Counted from the stretch's first letter, positions 1 through 8,932 are shown. The stretch: DNA of 64,000 nt from an uncultured Treponema sp. (GCA_947165895.1 CAMVCB010000007.1:62001-126000); one strand, 5' to 3'. Made by a program: numbers and translations. Notes: generated by a model from the letters alone, not told the origin.

Positions 1-102
1 TATAAAAAGATAGGCGCTGCTCTTTATAACTTTGATTGCAACATTGCTTGAATCAAGCGTGAGGAAATTACTGTTTGTAACGTGCATTTTTCCGGCATTC
101 AT
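1..102 (-). CDS. NHLM-type bacteriocin export ABC transporter, second subunit (N-terminus only)
   Basis: Only the first 34 codons are in the window; the gene runs off the left edge. The start is set by an AGGAGAGAAG ribosome site just upstream of the ATG, 11 bp after the stop of the peptidase-containing transporter. The visible residues (an asparagine/threonine-rich start, then LTLDSS and a hydrophobic stretch) resemble the start of the second NHLM ABC transporter, which normally follows the C39-peptidase transporter in such operons. The assignment rests mostly on position and is tentative. Confidence 0.5.
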   Translation of the reverse strand, partial: MNAGKMHVTNSNFLTLDSSNVAIKVIKSSAYLFI

Positions 103-113
103 GGTCTTCTCTC

Positions 114-2315
114 CTACATCGTCTTGATAAGTTCCTTATACAATCCTTCCTGACTGATAAGCTCTTCATGAGTTCCACGCTGAACAACCTTCCCGGTATC
201 CAGCACAATAATTTCATCGCAGTCGCGGATGGTGCTCAAACGGTGGGCAATAATAATACTTGTACAGCCGCGGCGACGCAGGTTTCTGTCTACGGTAGCC
301 TCGGTTACCGCATCAAGGGCAGAAGTTGCCTCGTCCATAATCAGAATGCGGGGATTAATTGCAAGGGCGCGGGCAATTTCCAGACGCTGCCGCTGTCCTC
401 CGCTAAAGTTTTTTCCGCCTTCTATTAATTTTGCATAGTAACCGTCCGGACGGGAAATAATTACATCGTGAATACAGGCGTCCTTTGCAGCCTGGACGTA
501 TTGTTCAATCGGAATTGTTGAATTCCACATTGTGATATTGTCTTTTACTGAACCGTCAAAAATAGAAATTGACTGGTCTACTACCGAAACGGAAGCAGAG
601 AAAACCTTGCGGTCAATTTCTGAAACGGGTTTCCCGTCAAAAAGGATTTCTCCATCCCAAGGCTCGTAAAGGCAGCTTAAAAGCTTTCCTATAGTAGACT
701 TTCCTGAACCTGAACCACCTACCAGGGCAATTCGCTTGCCCGGAGTCAGCTCCAGATTAAAGCCTTCAAGAAGAGGCGGAGAAAGTCTTGAGTAGCCGAA
801 AGTAACATTCCTCATGGAAATTGACCCCTGCAGGCGCTCGTATGGCAGATAATTATCATCTGTAACCTCCGGCGATTCCTTAAATACAGGAGGAGCCGGG
901 TAATCCATTACATCGTCTACACGCTGCATATCGGCATCAATTCCCATCAGCGTTTTTCCAAGTCCGATGAAGGTACTGACCGGTCCCATAAAACTTGAAA
1001 GCAGAGACTGGTAGGCAATCAGCATACCGATTGTAAGGTGGCCGTCCATAACACGGAAGGCACCAAGTGTAAGAACCAGAATATTCAGCACAGAAGAAAT
1101 GACGTTTGGTGTAACCGAGTTACCAAGATTTACCAGGGCAAGATTCTGACTTTCAAGAACTACCTTTGCCTGCTGACCTGCCCACTGCTGGAAGAAGTCA
1201 TTTTCAGAGCCGGAAGCCTTAAGCGATTCAATCATTTCAATTCCCGAAATTGTAGTTCCACTCAGCTTACCGCCTTCCATTTCAATCTTAAAAGACTTAC
1301 TCTTGATTTTTGCAGATGAAATAAGGAAGACAACAGCCATTACAGAAACCAGGGAAATGCTCATGAGGGTAAGAGGCACGTCGTAGATAAACATCAGTAC
1401 ACCAAAAAAGACGCCCGTTACACCGTTAATTACAACCGAAATCAGCTGTTCACAGATTACGTTTGCAATTGAAGTATTCGATTCAATACGGTTACAAAGT
1501 TCACCCGGCATTCGCTGAATAAAAAACTGAACCGGCAGTTTAAAGAGGTGTTGCACAAACTCGGAGGAGGTCTTTAGCGAAATCCTTTCCTGGAACCTTA
1601 AGAGGCAGGTTTGCTGAACCCAGGTAAGGACACCGTTTATAACAAGAGCAGCTCCCATAAAGGCAAGCAAAGGCTTAAGCTGCCTCATTGAACCCGCAAC
1701 CAGAATATCATCTATAAAGAAGCGGCTGAAACTTGGATATAAGAAGCCAAGAATAAACATGAGGAAGCCGATTAAAATCATAAACATAAGAATTGAAAGA
1801 CGACCTTCAAGCCTTCGTTTAATTTTTGGCCAGATAGCAGGCTTAGATCCGCCTTTTTCGAATTCTTCGCCCGGGCGGAACATCAGAACAATTCCGGTAA
1901 AGGAATCATCAAATTCATCAAAATCAACATAACGGCGGCCAGAAGCTGGATCATCGATATAAGCCTTGCCGTGCTTAAAACCTTCAAGAACAACAAAATG
2001 GTTAAAGTTCCAGAAAATTACTGCCGGATAGCTTGCCTTTTTTAAACCGCCAAGCTCAACCTTAATACCCTTTGCTTCAAGTCCATATTTGCGGGCAGCC
2101 TTAAGCATGTTATTAGCCTTTGTTCCGTCTCGCGAAACACCGCAGTCAAGTCGCAGCTGTTCAAGCGGCACATACCTTTTGTAATACTTTAAAATCATGG
2201 AAAGTGCCGCGGCACCACACTCCAGCGCTTCCATCTGCAGGGTAGTTTTTGTCTTTTTTACGCCTATATGATCGAGACCGTATTTAGTTGTCGGAAGTTC
2301 TTTGAAAAATTTCAA
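114..2315 (-). CDS. NHLM-type peptidase C39/ABC transporter (bacteriocin-like export)
   Basis: A 733-residue fusion of three modules. The N-terminal C39 peptidase (about residues 20-140) has catalytic Cys33 in MEALECGAAA, His106 in FNHFVV and Asp122 in DDPASG, which suits cleavage of a double-glycine leader. An ABC membrane domain spans about 170-460. The nucleotide-binding domain has Walker A GGSGSGKST at 533-541, signature FSGGQRQ near 637 and Walker B ending at Asp661-Glu662. It should cleave and export a peptide across the inner membrane. It lies 14 bp after the adaptor gene and 11 bp before a second transporter. No precursor peptide gene is visible here, so the substrate is unknown. Confidence 0.88.
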   Translation of the reverse strand: MKFFKELPTTKYGLDHIGVKKTKTTLQMEALECGAAALSMILKYYKRYVPLEQLRLDCGVSRDGTKANNMLKAARKYGLEAKGIKVELGGLKKASYPAVIFWNFNHFVVLEGFKHGKAYIDDPASGRRYVDFDEFDDSFTGIVLMFRPGEEFEKGGSKPAIWPKIKRRLEGRLSILMFMILIGFLMFILGFLYPSFSRFFIDDILVAGSMRQLKPLLAFMGAALVINGVLTWVQQTCLLRFQERISLKTSSEFVQHLFKLPVQFFIQRMPGELCNRIESNTSIANVICEQLISVVINGVTGVFFGVLMFIYDVPLTLMSISLVSVMAVVFLISSAKIKSKSFKIEMEGGKLSGTTISGIEMIESLKASGSENDFFQQWAGQQAKVVLESQNLALVNLGNSVTPNVISSVLNILVLTLGAFRVMDGHLTIGMLIAYQSLLSSFMGPVSTFIGLGKTLMGIDADMQRVDDVMDYPAPPVFKESPEVTDDNYLPYERLQGSISMRNVTFGYSRLSPPLLEGFNLELTPGKRIALVGGSGSGKSTIGKLLSCLYEPWDGEILFDGKPVSEIDRKVFSASVSVVDQSISIFDGSVKDNITMWNSTIPIEQYVQAAKDACIHDVIISRPDGYYAKLIEGGKNFSGGQRQRLEIARALAINPRILIMDEATSALDAVTEATVDRNLRRRGCTSIIIAHRLSTIRDCDEIIVLDTGKVVQRGTHEELISQEGLYKELIKTM

Positions 2316-2329
2316 TTGCTCACCTTCAC

Positions 2330-3445
2330 CTACTGCTGCATCGGAGGCTGAATATCAAACTTATCATCAGCGCCAATACCAAGTACCTTCTTCTTAAACA
2401 GAGGCACAACCAGTTCTATTGGCCGCTTTCCGTCTACAGTAATCGTACTTGAACACATAATTCCAGGCGACATTCGTTTGTTTGGACCTTTTGAAGAAGA
2501 CCATTTATAGCCGGAAGGAGTTGTCGGATCAGGGATAATACTGGCACGAACTTCAACCGGATTCTGAATCTGAGAGAAGGTTCTTGTCAGCATGGAATTT
2601 TTCAGAATAGTGCTCATGTAAGCTTCTGTAACAGGGAAGTCAGAAACTTCAGTAACGATTCCCTGAATATATCCATATTCCTCCCGCTTAACAGTTGAAG
2701 GAATAATTCCAATGTTCATTCCCTGTTCAATCTTCTTTCCGTCTGTTGCCGAAATAAAGAGAATGGCTTCGGAAGGCGAAGTTTTATCCTTTCCAATCAG
2801 TGCGATTGTTGTTCCGGCATTAACATAGTCATTTTTATCTACCGAAACTTCAAGGACAATTCCCGTTGTAGGAGAAACTACCCTCGTTGCCTTCTGATAA
2901 TTTTCCTTAAGTACAGCAAGCTCGTGCTTTTTTTCATTAACCTGACGGTCAATATCAAGTGAAGTCTGTTTAGAAGCAACGTAATCGTTTTCTGTAATCA
3001 GGCCTTTTTCAAAAAGTTCACGCATACGGCGCTCTTTTGAAATACCGTTTTTAGTATTCTGATTCAAAAGTTCCTGGGTTTTTAAAAGGTTATCAATAGT
3101 CGTCTGAGCCTGAGTTATCTGATCAAGCATATCAGTTCGTTCAATGCGGGCAATTACCTCTCCATTTCTGATATAATCACCGCGCTCAACAAAGACGTGT
3201 TTTACCGAGCCCTGATTTGTGTAGGTGACATCAATAACATCATCAGAGGAAATTAAAACTCCCATAGCCGTAACCTGTTCGGGGATGGAGCCTACAATAC
3301 TCCAGACAAGAGCTGCCAGTATAATAACCAGCATGGCAATTACAGAAATAAAGTCATAAGGCTTTACAACCTTCATTGCCTGATCCAACTGATCAAGAGA
3401 ACTGATTTTATCCAAAGCGGATTTTCGAAATACTATACCTGCCAT
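2330..3445 (-). CDS. NHLM-type HlyD-like secretion adaptor
   Basis: A 371-residue membrane-fusion (HlyD) protein. It has a short cytoplasmic N-terminus, one membrane segment at about 32-53, a lipoyl/barrel half-motif around 70-105, a coiled-coil hairpin at about 115-190 and the second lipoyl half near 190-220. Such proteins link an inner-membrane ABC exporter to the outer membrane. Its place directly upstream of the C39 ABC transporter identifies it as that system's adaptor. An outer-membrane TolC partner is not encoded in the window. Confidence 0.85.
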   Translation of the reverse strand: MAGIVFRKSALDKISSLDQLDQAMKVVKPYDFISVIAMLVIILAALVWSIVGSIPEQVTAMGVLISSDDVIDVTYTNQGSVKHVFVERGDYIRNGEVIARIERTDMLDQITQAQTTIDNLLKTQELLNQNTKNGISKERRMRELFEKGLITENDYVASKQTSLDIDRQVNEKKHELAVLKENYQKATRVVSPTTGIVLEVSVDKNDYVNAGTTIALIGKDKTSPSEAILFISATDGKKIEQGMNIGIIPSTVKREEYGYIQGIVTEVSDFPVTEAYMSTILKNSMLTRTFSQIQNPVEVRASIIPDPTTPSGYKWSSSKGPNKRMSPGIMCSSTITVDGKRPIELVVPLFKKKVLGIGADDKFDIQPPMQQ

Positions 3446-3509
3446 ACTCTTTTATACTCCGATAAAAACAGAATGGCTAAAAAAAAGTGAATTAATTCAA
3501 GTATTTTTT

Positions 3510-4271
3510 TTAAGCTTTCCTGCAAATTCGAAAGCCAAGGGTTCCGACCTTTCCGGTAGGCGCGCTGTATTCCCGGCAGGTGATTCTGCACTGTATGTCA
3601 TCATCCAGCCAGCTTCCGCCGCGTTTTACTCTTGCCTTTCCGCTTTTCGGTCCATAAGGATTAAGAATCCTGTTCTTAACGACAGAAAGCTCATACTGTC
3701 CATACCAGTCCCAGCACCACTCACTCACATTGCCCGACATATCATAAAGACCAAAGGCATTTGGATTTTTTTCACCTACATTATGAGTTGTAATATTGCT
3801 GTTTTCTCCGTACCAGCCTACCTCGTCAAGATTGTCACTACCGGAATAATGTGTAAGTCCACCACCGCCTGCCGCATATTCCCATTCAGCCTCAGTTGGA
3901 AGGCGGAAGCCGTTTGCGTCAAAATTGCATTCCAAGTCTTTCCAGTTAGGACTGTTATCCGGAAGATCTTTAATATCATAATTTTTAACCGAATAACAGG
4001 GATCAAGCTTGTAGGCTCTGCTCAGCTGGTTACAGAAAATCAGGGTTTCAAACCAGTTTACAGATTCTACCGGAAGCAAATCCCCCTTCAGCTTGGAAGG
4101 GTTATATCCAAGTACCTTGTTAAATAAGAATTGTGTTACAGGAACCTGTGAAATAAAAAATTCAGAAAGCTCAACGACTCGGGTACCGGTGCGGGAATTT
4201 CCCATCATAAAAGAACCGGCCGGAATTTTAACCATTTTGAAATGCGAAAGATCAAATTTTTCTTTTTCCAT
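3510..4271 (-). CDS. SUMF1/formylglycine-generating-enzyme-fold protein
   Basis: A 253-residue single-domain protein of the SUMF1 fold. Family landmarks are an IPAGSFMMG start, GFRLPTEAEWEYAA near 130, GNVSEWCWDWYG near 190, RGGSWLDD near 218 and a closing LGFRICR. Some relatives make formylglycine on sulfatases, but most bacterial members, including pkn1-like and natural-product ones, have other or unknown jobs. The C-terminal cysteines here (QCRITCR) do not clearly match the catalytic pair of true formylglycine enzymes, so I do not assign that reaction. It lies 14 bp downstream of the STAS gene and upstream of the exporter genes, which suggests a role in maturing or regulating the exported product. 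Confidence 0.8.
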   Translation of the reverse strand: MEKEKFDLSHFKMVKIPAGSFMMGNSRTGTRVVELSEFFISQVPVTQFLFNKVLGYNPSKLKGDLLPVESVNWFETLIFCNQLSRAYKLDPCYSVKNYDIKDLPDNSPNWKDLECNFDANGFRLPTEAEWEYAAGGGGLTHYSGSDNLDEVGWYGENSNITTHNVGEKNPNAFGLYDMSGNVSEWCWDWYGQYELSVVKNRILNPYGPKSGKARVKRGGSWLDDDIQCRITCREYSAPTGKVGTLGFRICRKA

Positions 4272-4285
4272 AACTCGGCAAACCC

Positions 4286-4615
4286 TTATTTTATAAAAGT
4301 CAGATATTGCGCAATGCCAATTGTTTCAAAAACCTGCTTACAAAAATCACTTGGCTTTTTTATATAGAGAGAAAAGCCCTTATCAGCTTTTGCAAGGCAG
4401 CCTTTATATGTAGCAATAATTACGCGGACGCCGGAAGAGGAAATATAATTTACTTCGGACAAATCAATAATAATATTATGGCAGATTGGAACTGGGACCT
4501 GTAAAAAATTTTTATTTATATAGTCTTCAAGTTCTGGAGCTGAATTTGTATCGAGCTTGCCCTTTACAGCAATTTCAAAATTGTTATCTCTTTTTGATCT
4601 TTCTATTATTTCCAT
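4286..4615 (-). CDS. STAS-domain anti-sigma factor antagonist
   Basis: 109 residues covering a complete STAS domain. The motif VNYISSSGVRV near 56-65 aligns with the DSSG loop of SpoIIAA/RsbV, with Ser60 the likely phospho-acceptor; the usual Asp before it is replaced by Ser. I start at MEIIER, not at the longer upstream ORF, because the upstream residues are not STAS-like and a -10 box (TATAAT, extended TGC) ends 7 nt before this ATG. It is divergent from an RsbW-like kinase, so the two probably form a partner-switching pair. It is also the first gene of the export operon. Confidence 0.82.
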   Translation of the reverse strand: MEIIERSKRDNNFEIAVKGKLDTNSAPELEDYINKNFLQVPVPICHNIIIDLSEVNYISSSGVRVIIATYKGCLAKADKGFSLYIKKPSDFCKQVFETIGIAQYLTFIK

Positions 4616-4622
4616 TTTATTT

Positions 4623-4628
4623 ATTATA
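4623..4628 (-). promoter_or_regulatory. Extended -10 box, leaderless start of the STAS gene
   Basis: On the minus strand TGC precedes TATAAT (extended -10). Seven nucleotides separate it from the ATG, and there is no Shine-Dalgarno. Transcription should begin at or within a base or two of the start codon. Confidence 0.55.
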
Positions 4629-4693
4629 GCATAGATGTGAAAAATCGATATAGAATTTTTGGGTTTTTTTAGTGCCAGATATAAAAAGAGTGT

Positions 4694-4699
4694 TATAAT
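4694..4699 (+). promoter_or_regulatory. Extended -10 box of the RsbW-like gene
   Basis: TGT followed by TATAAT. Unlike many promoters in this window it leaves a leader of about 33 nt containing a GGAGG ribosome site at about 4727-4731, 7 nt before the ATG at 4739. Confidence 0.5.
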
Positions 4700-4738
4700 A
4701 GTAATGATGCAGCAATTTCTTAGGTTGGAGGTCTGAAA

Positions 4739-5155
4739 ATGGCAGAACTCGTTGTAAAATCTGATGATAAATATCTTGATTCCGTTCTTGATTTTATTCA
4801 CACTCAGATAGAAAAACTTGACGTTGACCCTAAAAAAGTCGTACAGATTGATCTTGCGGTGGAAGAAATTTTCGTAAATATCGCCCATTATGCTTACCAG
4901 CCTGGCATGGGAGATATAAAGATAATCTGCGAAGCAGGAGAAGAAACCGGCAATCCTGTAGTAAAAATTGAATTTTCTGACGAAGGAATTGCTTTTGATC
5001 CGCTTGCAAAAGAAGACCCGGATATTACACTCAGCGTTGAAGAACGCGGAATTGGCGGACTGGGTATTTTCCTTGTAAAAAAATACATGGATTTTGTGTC
5101 ATATGAAAGAAACGGCAATATGAATGTATTCACCATGACAAAAAAACTTGTATAA
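4739..5155 (+). CDS. RsbW/SpoIIAB-like anti-sigma serine kinase (HATPase_c_2)
   Basis: A 138-residue GHKL ATP-binding protein. It shows an N-box (VEEIFVNIAHYA, near 41-52), a G1 region (FSDEGIAFDPL) and a G2 glycine loop (ERGIGGLGIFLVKKY). It is the length of stand-alone RsbW-type kinases, which phosphorylate a STAS partner and sequester a sigma factor or another target. The divergent STAS gene is the obvious partner. Neither a sigma factor nor a PP2C phosphatase is visible nearby, so the output is unknown. Confidence 0.82.
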   Translation: MAELVVKSDDKYLDSVLDFIHTQIEKLDVDPKKVVQIDLAVEEIFVNIAHYAYQPGMGDIKIICEAGEETGNPVVKIEFSDEGIAFDPLAKEDPDITLSVEERGIGGLGIFLVKKYMDFVSYERNGNMNVFTMTKKLV

Positions 5156-5156
5156 T
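5151..5156 (+). promoter_or_regulatory. -10 box for the M16C protease gene
   Basis: TATAAT lies inside the last codons of the kinase gene. Six nucleotides separate it from the protease ATG and no Shine-Dalgarno is present, giving a predicted leaderless transcript. TTCACC at 5129-5134 is a weak -35 with 16-bp spacing. Confidence 0.45.
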
Positions 5157-5162
5157 TAATAC

Positions 5163-8100
5163 ATGAAGACAAAAAAACTTATTTCTATTAAAACAGCACA
5201 GAAAAAACTGACTCTCTGTGCTGTTCTTTTTATTTTTTCACTTAATGCACTTATTTTCGGTGAGAGCTTTGGATTTAAGCTTGTAAAAAAACGTAAATAC
5301 GGTCAGAGCACTCAGGTTCAGCTTTATGAGCATCAGAAATCAGGAGCTCAGGTTGTATGGTTCAAAAATGATGATACGAACAGGGCCTTTTCAATCAGCT
5401 TCAGAACCAGAGCCTATGACGATGTCGGTCTGCCCCATATTTTTGAGCATGCCTGTCTTGCAGGTTCACACAAATATCCAAGCTCAAACCTCTTCTTCCA
5501 AATGATGAAGCAAACCTACAACACTTATATGAACGCTTCAACTGCAAAGCTTTTCACTTACTACCCCTGCTCTTCCCTTTCAGAGGAACAGCTCTTTGCA
5601 AATCTTGACGTTTACATGAACGGAATTTATGATCCTATAGTTCTGACAGAGGAAAATGATTTAAAACGGGAAGCCGTACGCTTTGTTCTGAATTCCCCGG
5701 AGGAAGAAATTTCGGCTACTGGAGCCGTTTACAATGAGCTTCTGGGTATTTTTGCAGATAAGGCAAGCGTAAATTATTATTACAGCCAGAAATTTTTATT
5801 CACAGAAAGCTGTCAGAGCTACATCACAGGCGGTGTTCCCGCAGATATTCGTAACGTAACCTGGCAGTCAGTTAAAGATTTTCATAAAAAATATTATAAA
5901 CCATCAAATTCTGTTATTTTTCTTTACGGAAAAATTGATATAAACCGCTTCCTTGAGTATTTCGACCATGATTTTTTCAGTAAATATGAAAAGGAAAGCG
6001 TAGATTTTACAGATACTTACATCCCATGGGAAGGCTACCGCGAAGCTGTGTACGAATTCCCGGTAAGCAAAGAAACTAACACAGATAACGCGTCAATAAT
6101 TTCTTATATGTTCACCATTCCAGGTGTGACTGCAGACAACATCAACGATTTTCGTGTTATAAATCATTATCTTTCCCAGGAATCCTCATGGTTTTCTCAA
6201 ACATTAAAGGAAAAGTTTCCTCTTGCAAAGTTTTATTTTGACTGCGAAACAATTCTTTTGTATCCATATTGTGTATTCCAGTTCGATAACGTAAACGAAG
6301 AAGATAAAGACCAGCTTATGGCCATTCTCAAAGAAGGAATAAATCGCCTTTGCTCTGAAAAAATAGATAAACGCTATATTGAAGTTTTTGCAAACGGTCT
6401 GAAAATGTCTACAATTCTGGATGAAGAAAATCCGAATCCTATTGATGAATTAAGCCTTGCAGGTCTCTTCTGGGCATCAGGAAACGATCCCCTTTATTTT
6501 ATCGACCGCTATAACTCTCTTATGCGCCTTCCAAAAAGCTCTACACCTGAAAGTATTCTTGCCACTGCAAGAAAATTCCTTCTTTCCCCGGCGCAAAGCG
6601 GAGTTTTTATTACAAAGCCTGTTGCGGGACTTGCTGAAAAAAATGCCGAAGAAGAAAAAAAATATTTTGCAGATAAAAAAGCTTCCATGTCAAAAGAGGA
6701 AATTAACCGCCTTATCGAAGAAAACAAAGCTTTTGATAAATGGCTTTCTGATAATGAAAAAATAAACCTTCTTGATAAGGTAAAGGTTATAGGCAAAGAC
6801 AATCTTCCGGAAGAAGCAAGCGACGTAACAATTACAGACAAAACAGAAGATTCAAAACGTTATCTTCTTGGCGAAAACAGGGGTGCACAGTATGTTTCAG
6901 CAGAATTCAGGTTCGACTTACATTCTCTTCCTTCTGAACTGCTTCATCCGGTAATGCTTTATTTTTCTCTTCTTGAAAATCTTGAAACAAGTAACCTTTC
7001 CCTGGAGGAACTGGAGCTTTTCCAGACTAGCTCTGTTTATTCAAGTTCTTTTTCAACTCAGTTTATGAGCATTCCGTCTCAATATGAAAGCGGAGGAACA
7101 GTTTTTGATGCTGTTGCGGGCTTTACCTGCCTGAACGAAAAGCTTTCTGATTCTTTTGCTTACCTTGAAGAGGTTCTTCTCAATACAGAGCTGAAAGATT
7201 TTGATGCAATCAGAAGCTATGCAGGAAGAATTGCAAAATCAAGACGACAGGGACTTTCAGGAAATCCTATAAATATTTTGATTGAATTATCATTTGTAGG
7301 TGCACACCCATCCTATACCTCACGTTTTTATGCAACAAGACTTGATTACTGGGATTTTCTTGACAGAGTTTCAACAATGTCTGACAAAGAAATCAGGGAA
7401 CTTGTAGAAAAGATTGAAAGTGCAAAAAAAATCCTGATTAACAAAAACAATCTTACTTTCTGCTGCATTGCTGACAAAAAACAGATGTCAAAGTGCCTTA
7501 AGGCAGAAAAAGCAATTTCGTCTAAGCTTTCAGCAGAAAAAGTGACAAAGCATGAGATTTTCCCGGCTAAAAAGCTTTTTCCAAAATCAATTGCGGTTAT
7601 TGTCCCGGGAAATTCCTGGTATAACTGCAAGACAATTTCTCTGGAAAAGCTTGGGAAAAAATTTAATGCAAAATATAAAGTTCTGGCTTCGGTTCTTTCG
7701 GAGGATTATCTCTTCCCTACTCTCAGATATAAATATGGTGCCTACCATGCAGAAGCCAGCATCAGTAAGGAAAGCTTTTATGTCTTCTCTTACCGCGACC
7801 CGGCAGTAAAGAACACCTATGATGTTTTCAATAATTCATCTGCATCCTTTGAAAAAATTGATGTAACAGATGAAAAGCTTGAAGGCTACCTTTCTAAAAT
7901 CTATTCTTACTTTGCAGGTGGAGAATCCTTGACATCACAGCTTGAAAACAAGATTTATTCTCATCTTATTGATGATGTTGAAGACAACCGGGATTTACGC
8001 ATGATGAAGGAGTTAAAATCTGTTTCACCACAGGATAAAGAAGAATTTTCCAAGCTTATAAAAATTCTTGAAAATGAAGGAACGATAATAACCGTTGGCG

Positions 8101-8165
8101 GCGCCGATCAGATTTATGCAAACAAGAATATGTTCGACCTGATTATCACAGATTTTATTAAATAA
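5163..8165 (+). CDS. M16C zinc metalloprotease, PreP/Cym1-like, exported
   Basis: A 1000-residue member of the insulinase/PreP family, which degrades peptides in a closed two-half chamber. The inverted zinc motif HxxEH is His92, Glu95, His96 in LPHIFEHA, and the third ligand is Glu192 in AVYNELLG. Four pitrilysin-type domains fit the length. Residues 1-33 form a basic then hydrophobic signal sequence, so it likely acts in the periplasm and may recycle peptides. It starts 7 nt after the kinase stop codon with a -10 box of its own. Its 3' end overlaps the convergent A24 peptidase gene by 8 bp. Confidence 0.9.
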   Translation: MKTKKLISIKTAQKKLTLCAVLFIFSLNALIFGESFGFKLVKKRKYGQSTQVQLYEHQKSGAQVVWFKNDDTNRAFSISFRTRAYDDVGLPHIFEHACLAGSHKYPSSNLFFQMMKQTYNTYMNASTAKLFTYYPCSSLSEEQLFANLDVYMNGIYDPIVLTEENDLKREAVRFVLNSPEEEISATGAVYNELLGIFADKASVNYYYSQKFLFTESCQSYITGGVPADIRNVTWQSVKDFHKKYYKPSNSVIFLYGKIDINRFLEYFDHDFFSKYEKESVDFTDTYIPWEGYREAVYEFPVSKETNTDNASIISYMFTIPGVTADNINDFRVINHYLSQESSWFSQTLKEKFPLAKFYFDCETILLYPYCVFQFDNVNEEDKDQLMAILKEGINRLCSEKIDKRYIEVFANGLKMSTILDEENPNPIDELSLAGLFWASGNDPLYFIDRYNSLMRLPKSSTPESILATARKFLLSPAQSGVFITKPVAGLAEKNAEEEKKYFADKKASMSKEEINRLIEENKAFDKWLSDNEKINLLDKVKVIGKDNLPEEASDVTITDKTEDSKRYLLGENRGAQYVSAEFRFDLHSLPSELLHPVMLYFSLLENLETSNLSLEELELFQTSSVYSSSFSTQFMSIPSQYESGGTVFDAVAGFTCLNEKLSDSFAYLEEVLLNTELKDFDAIRSYAGRIAKSRRQGLSGNPINILIELSFVGAHPSYTSRFYATRLDYWDFLDRVSTMSDKEIRELVEKIESAKKILINKNNLTFCCIADKKQMSKCLKAEKAISSKLSAEKVTKHEIFPAKKLFPKSIAVIVPGNSWYNCKTISLEKLGKKFNAKYKVLASVLSEDYLFPTLRYKYGAYHAEASISKESFYVFSYRDPAVKNTYDVFNNSSASFEKIDVTDEKLEGYLSKIYSYFAGGESLTSQLENKIYSHLIDDVEDNRDLRMMKELKSVSPQDKEEFSKLIKILENEGTIITVGGADQIYANKNMFDLIITDFIK

Positions 8166-8592
8166 CCCCCGTCCTGATCAGCAGAAGAAGCAGAATTGCC
8201 GAAAGGGACATAAAGGGAATATAAGGGAGCCTGAAATTTTTTCCAGGCTCCCTTTTCATAATAAGAAGAATAAAGAGAAAGGCCAGAGCCAGCACAACCG
8301 AGCCAATCATAAAAATCCATATATAAAGAGGATTCGGTATGAAAAGTCCACATAGAGCAGAATAAAGCACGTCTCCAAATCCAAATTTTTTGCGGCTAAG
8401 AAGCCACATGATAAAATATGCGCAGAAAGATAAAATTGAAATTATAAAAGATCTGATTAAAAGCTGACTTCCACCTGTAAAAAACAAAAAGACAATGGAA
8501 GCCAGGTAGCATATTCCTAAAAAGGGAACAGAAATCCGCCTGTTTTTTATATCAAAAAAAGAAAAAATCAAACTGAAAATTAAAAGTAACAT
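8158..8592 (-). CDS. A24-family (type IV prepilin-like) aspartic peptidase, short form
   Basis: A 144-residue polytopic membrane protein with about five hydrophobic segments. The two catalytic aspartates of type IV leader peptidases are visible: Asp14 (FFDIKNRRI) and Asp74 in the GxGD motif (FGFGDV), with a C-terminal PYIPFMSLSA resembling the family's PFGPF motif. The N-terminal methyltransferase domain with its zinc cysteines is absent, so it is a peptidase-only form as in archaeal FlaK or TadV/CpaA. No pilin or tad genes are nearby and the substrate is unknown. A TAGAAT box ends 6 nt before the start, and no Shine-Dalgarno is seen. Confidence 0.75.
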   Translation of the reverse strand: MLLLIFSLIFSFFDIKNRRISVPFLGICYLASIVFLFFTGGSQLLIRSFIISILSFCAYFIMWLLSRKKFGFGDVLYSALCGLFIPNPLYIWIFMIGSVVLALAFLFILLIMKREPGKNFRLPYIPFMSLSAILLLLLIRTGVI

Positions 8593-8610
8593 TAAAATAT
8601 TCTATATCGG

Positions 8611-8728
8611 CGGGTTAAAAAATTAAACCCTCGGACAGATTAGTGCCGGGGGCTTGCAAGCGCATTAAGAGACCAAGTAGTTCGGTCGGTGAATCTGGAA
8701 GTTGGAAGGCTTCCTTTTTACCGAACTA
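8611..8728 (-). other. Structured intergenic segment downstream of rpsU
   Basis: Two inverted repeats stand out in the spacer between rpsU and the A24 gene. One is TAGTTCGGT at 8678-8686 paired with ACCGAACTA at 8720-8728, enclosing a smaller GGAAG/CTTCC stem and touching the rpsU stop codon. The other is GGGTT at 8612-8616 paired with AACCC at 8626-8630. The segment is more GC-rich than its surroundings. No T-run follows the large stem on the minus strand, so it is not a classical terminator. It could be an mRNA 3' structure or a small RNA; I recognise no RNA family. Confidence 0.35.
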
Positions 8729-8932
8729 GTAGTCCTTTCTTTCTGACTTACGTCTTTTGTTCAAAAGTTTGCGCTCCAATGTTGTTTTCTTCTGGTGAAG
8801 TGTTGCAGAAGGTTTTACGAAATATTCACGCTTTTTGAATTCGCGGATGATACCTTCTTTTTCAACCATGCGCTTAAAACGTTTGATAGCTTTTTCCAAG
8901 TTCTCTGACTCATCAACGCTGATTGTTGCCAT
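8726..8932 (-). CDS. rpsU: 30S ribosomal protein S21
   Basis: 68 residues, a full-length bS21: [11 protein letters not shown] start, central [20 protein letters not shown] and a lysine/arginine-rich C-terminal tail. It binds the 30S platform near the 3' end of 16S rRNA and helps initiation. The start is fixed by a perfect AGGAGGTG ribosome site; the longer upstream ORF is not homologous. It is a chromosomal-type gene, which matters for interpreting the plasmid-like replicon 7 kb away. Confidence 0.96.
   Translation of the reverse strand: MATISVDESENLEKAIKRFKRMVEKEGIIREFKKREYFVKPSATLHQKKTTLERKLLNKRRKSERKDY

Noticed and set aside
3510..4271. Formylglycine-generating enzyme activity for the SUMF1-like protein
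   Set aside because: The C-terminal cysteines do not clearly match the catalytic pair and no sulfatase gene is nearby; only the fold is claimed.
4616..4888. Longer N-terminus for the STAS protein
   Set aside because: The extra 91 residues are not STAS-like and cross a good promoter; the domain begins at MEIIER.
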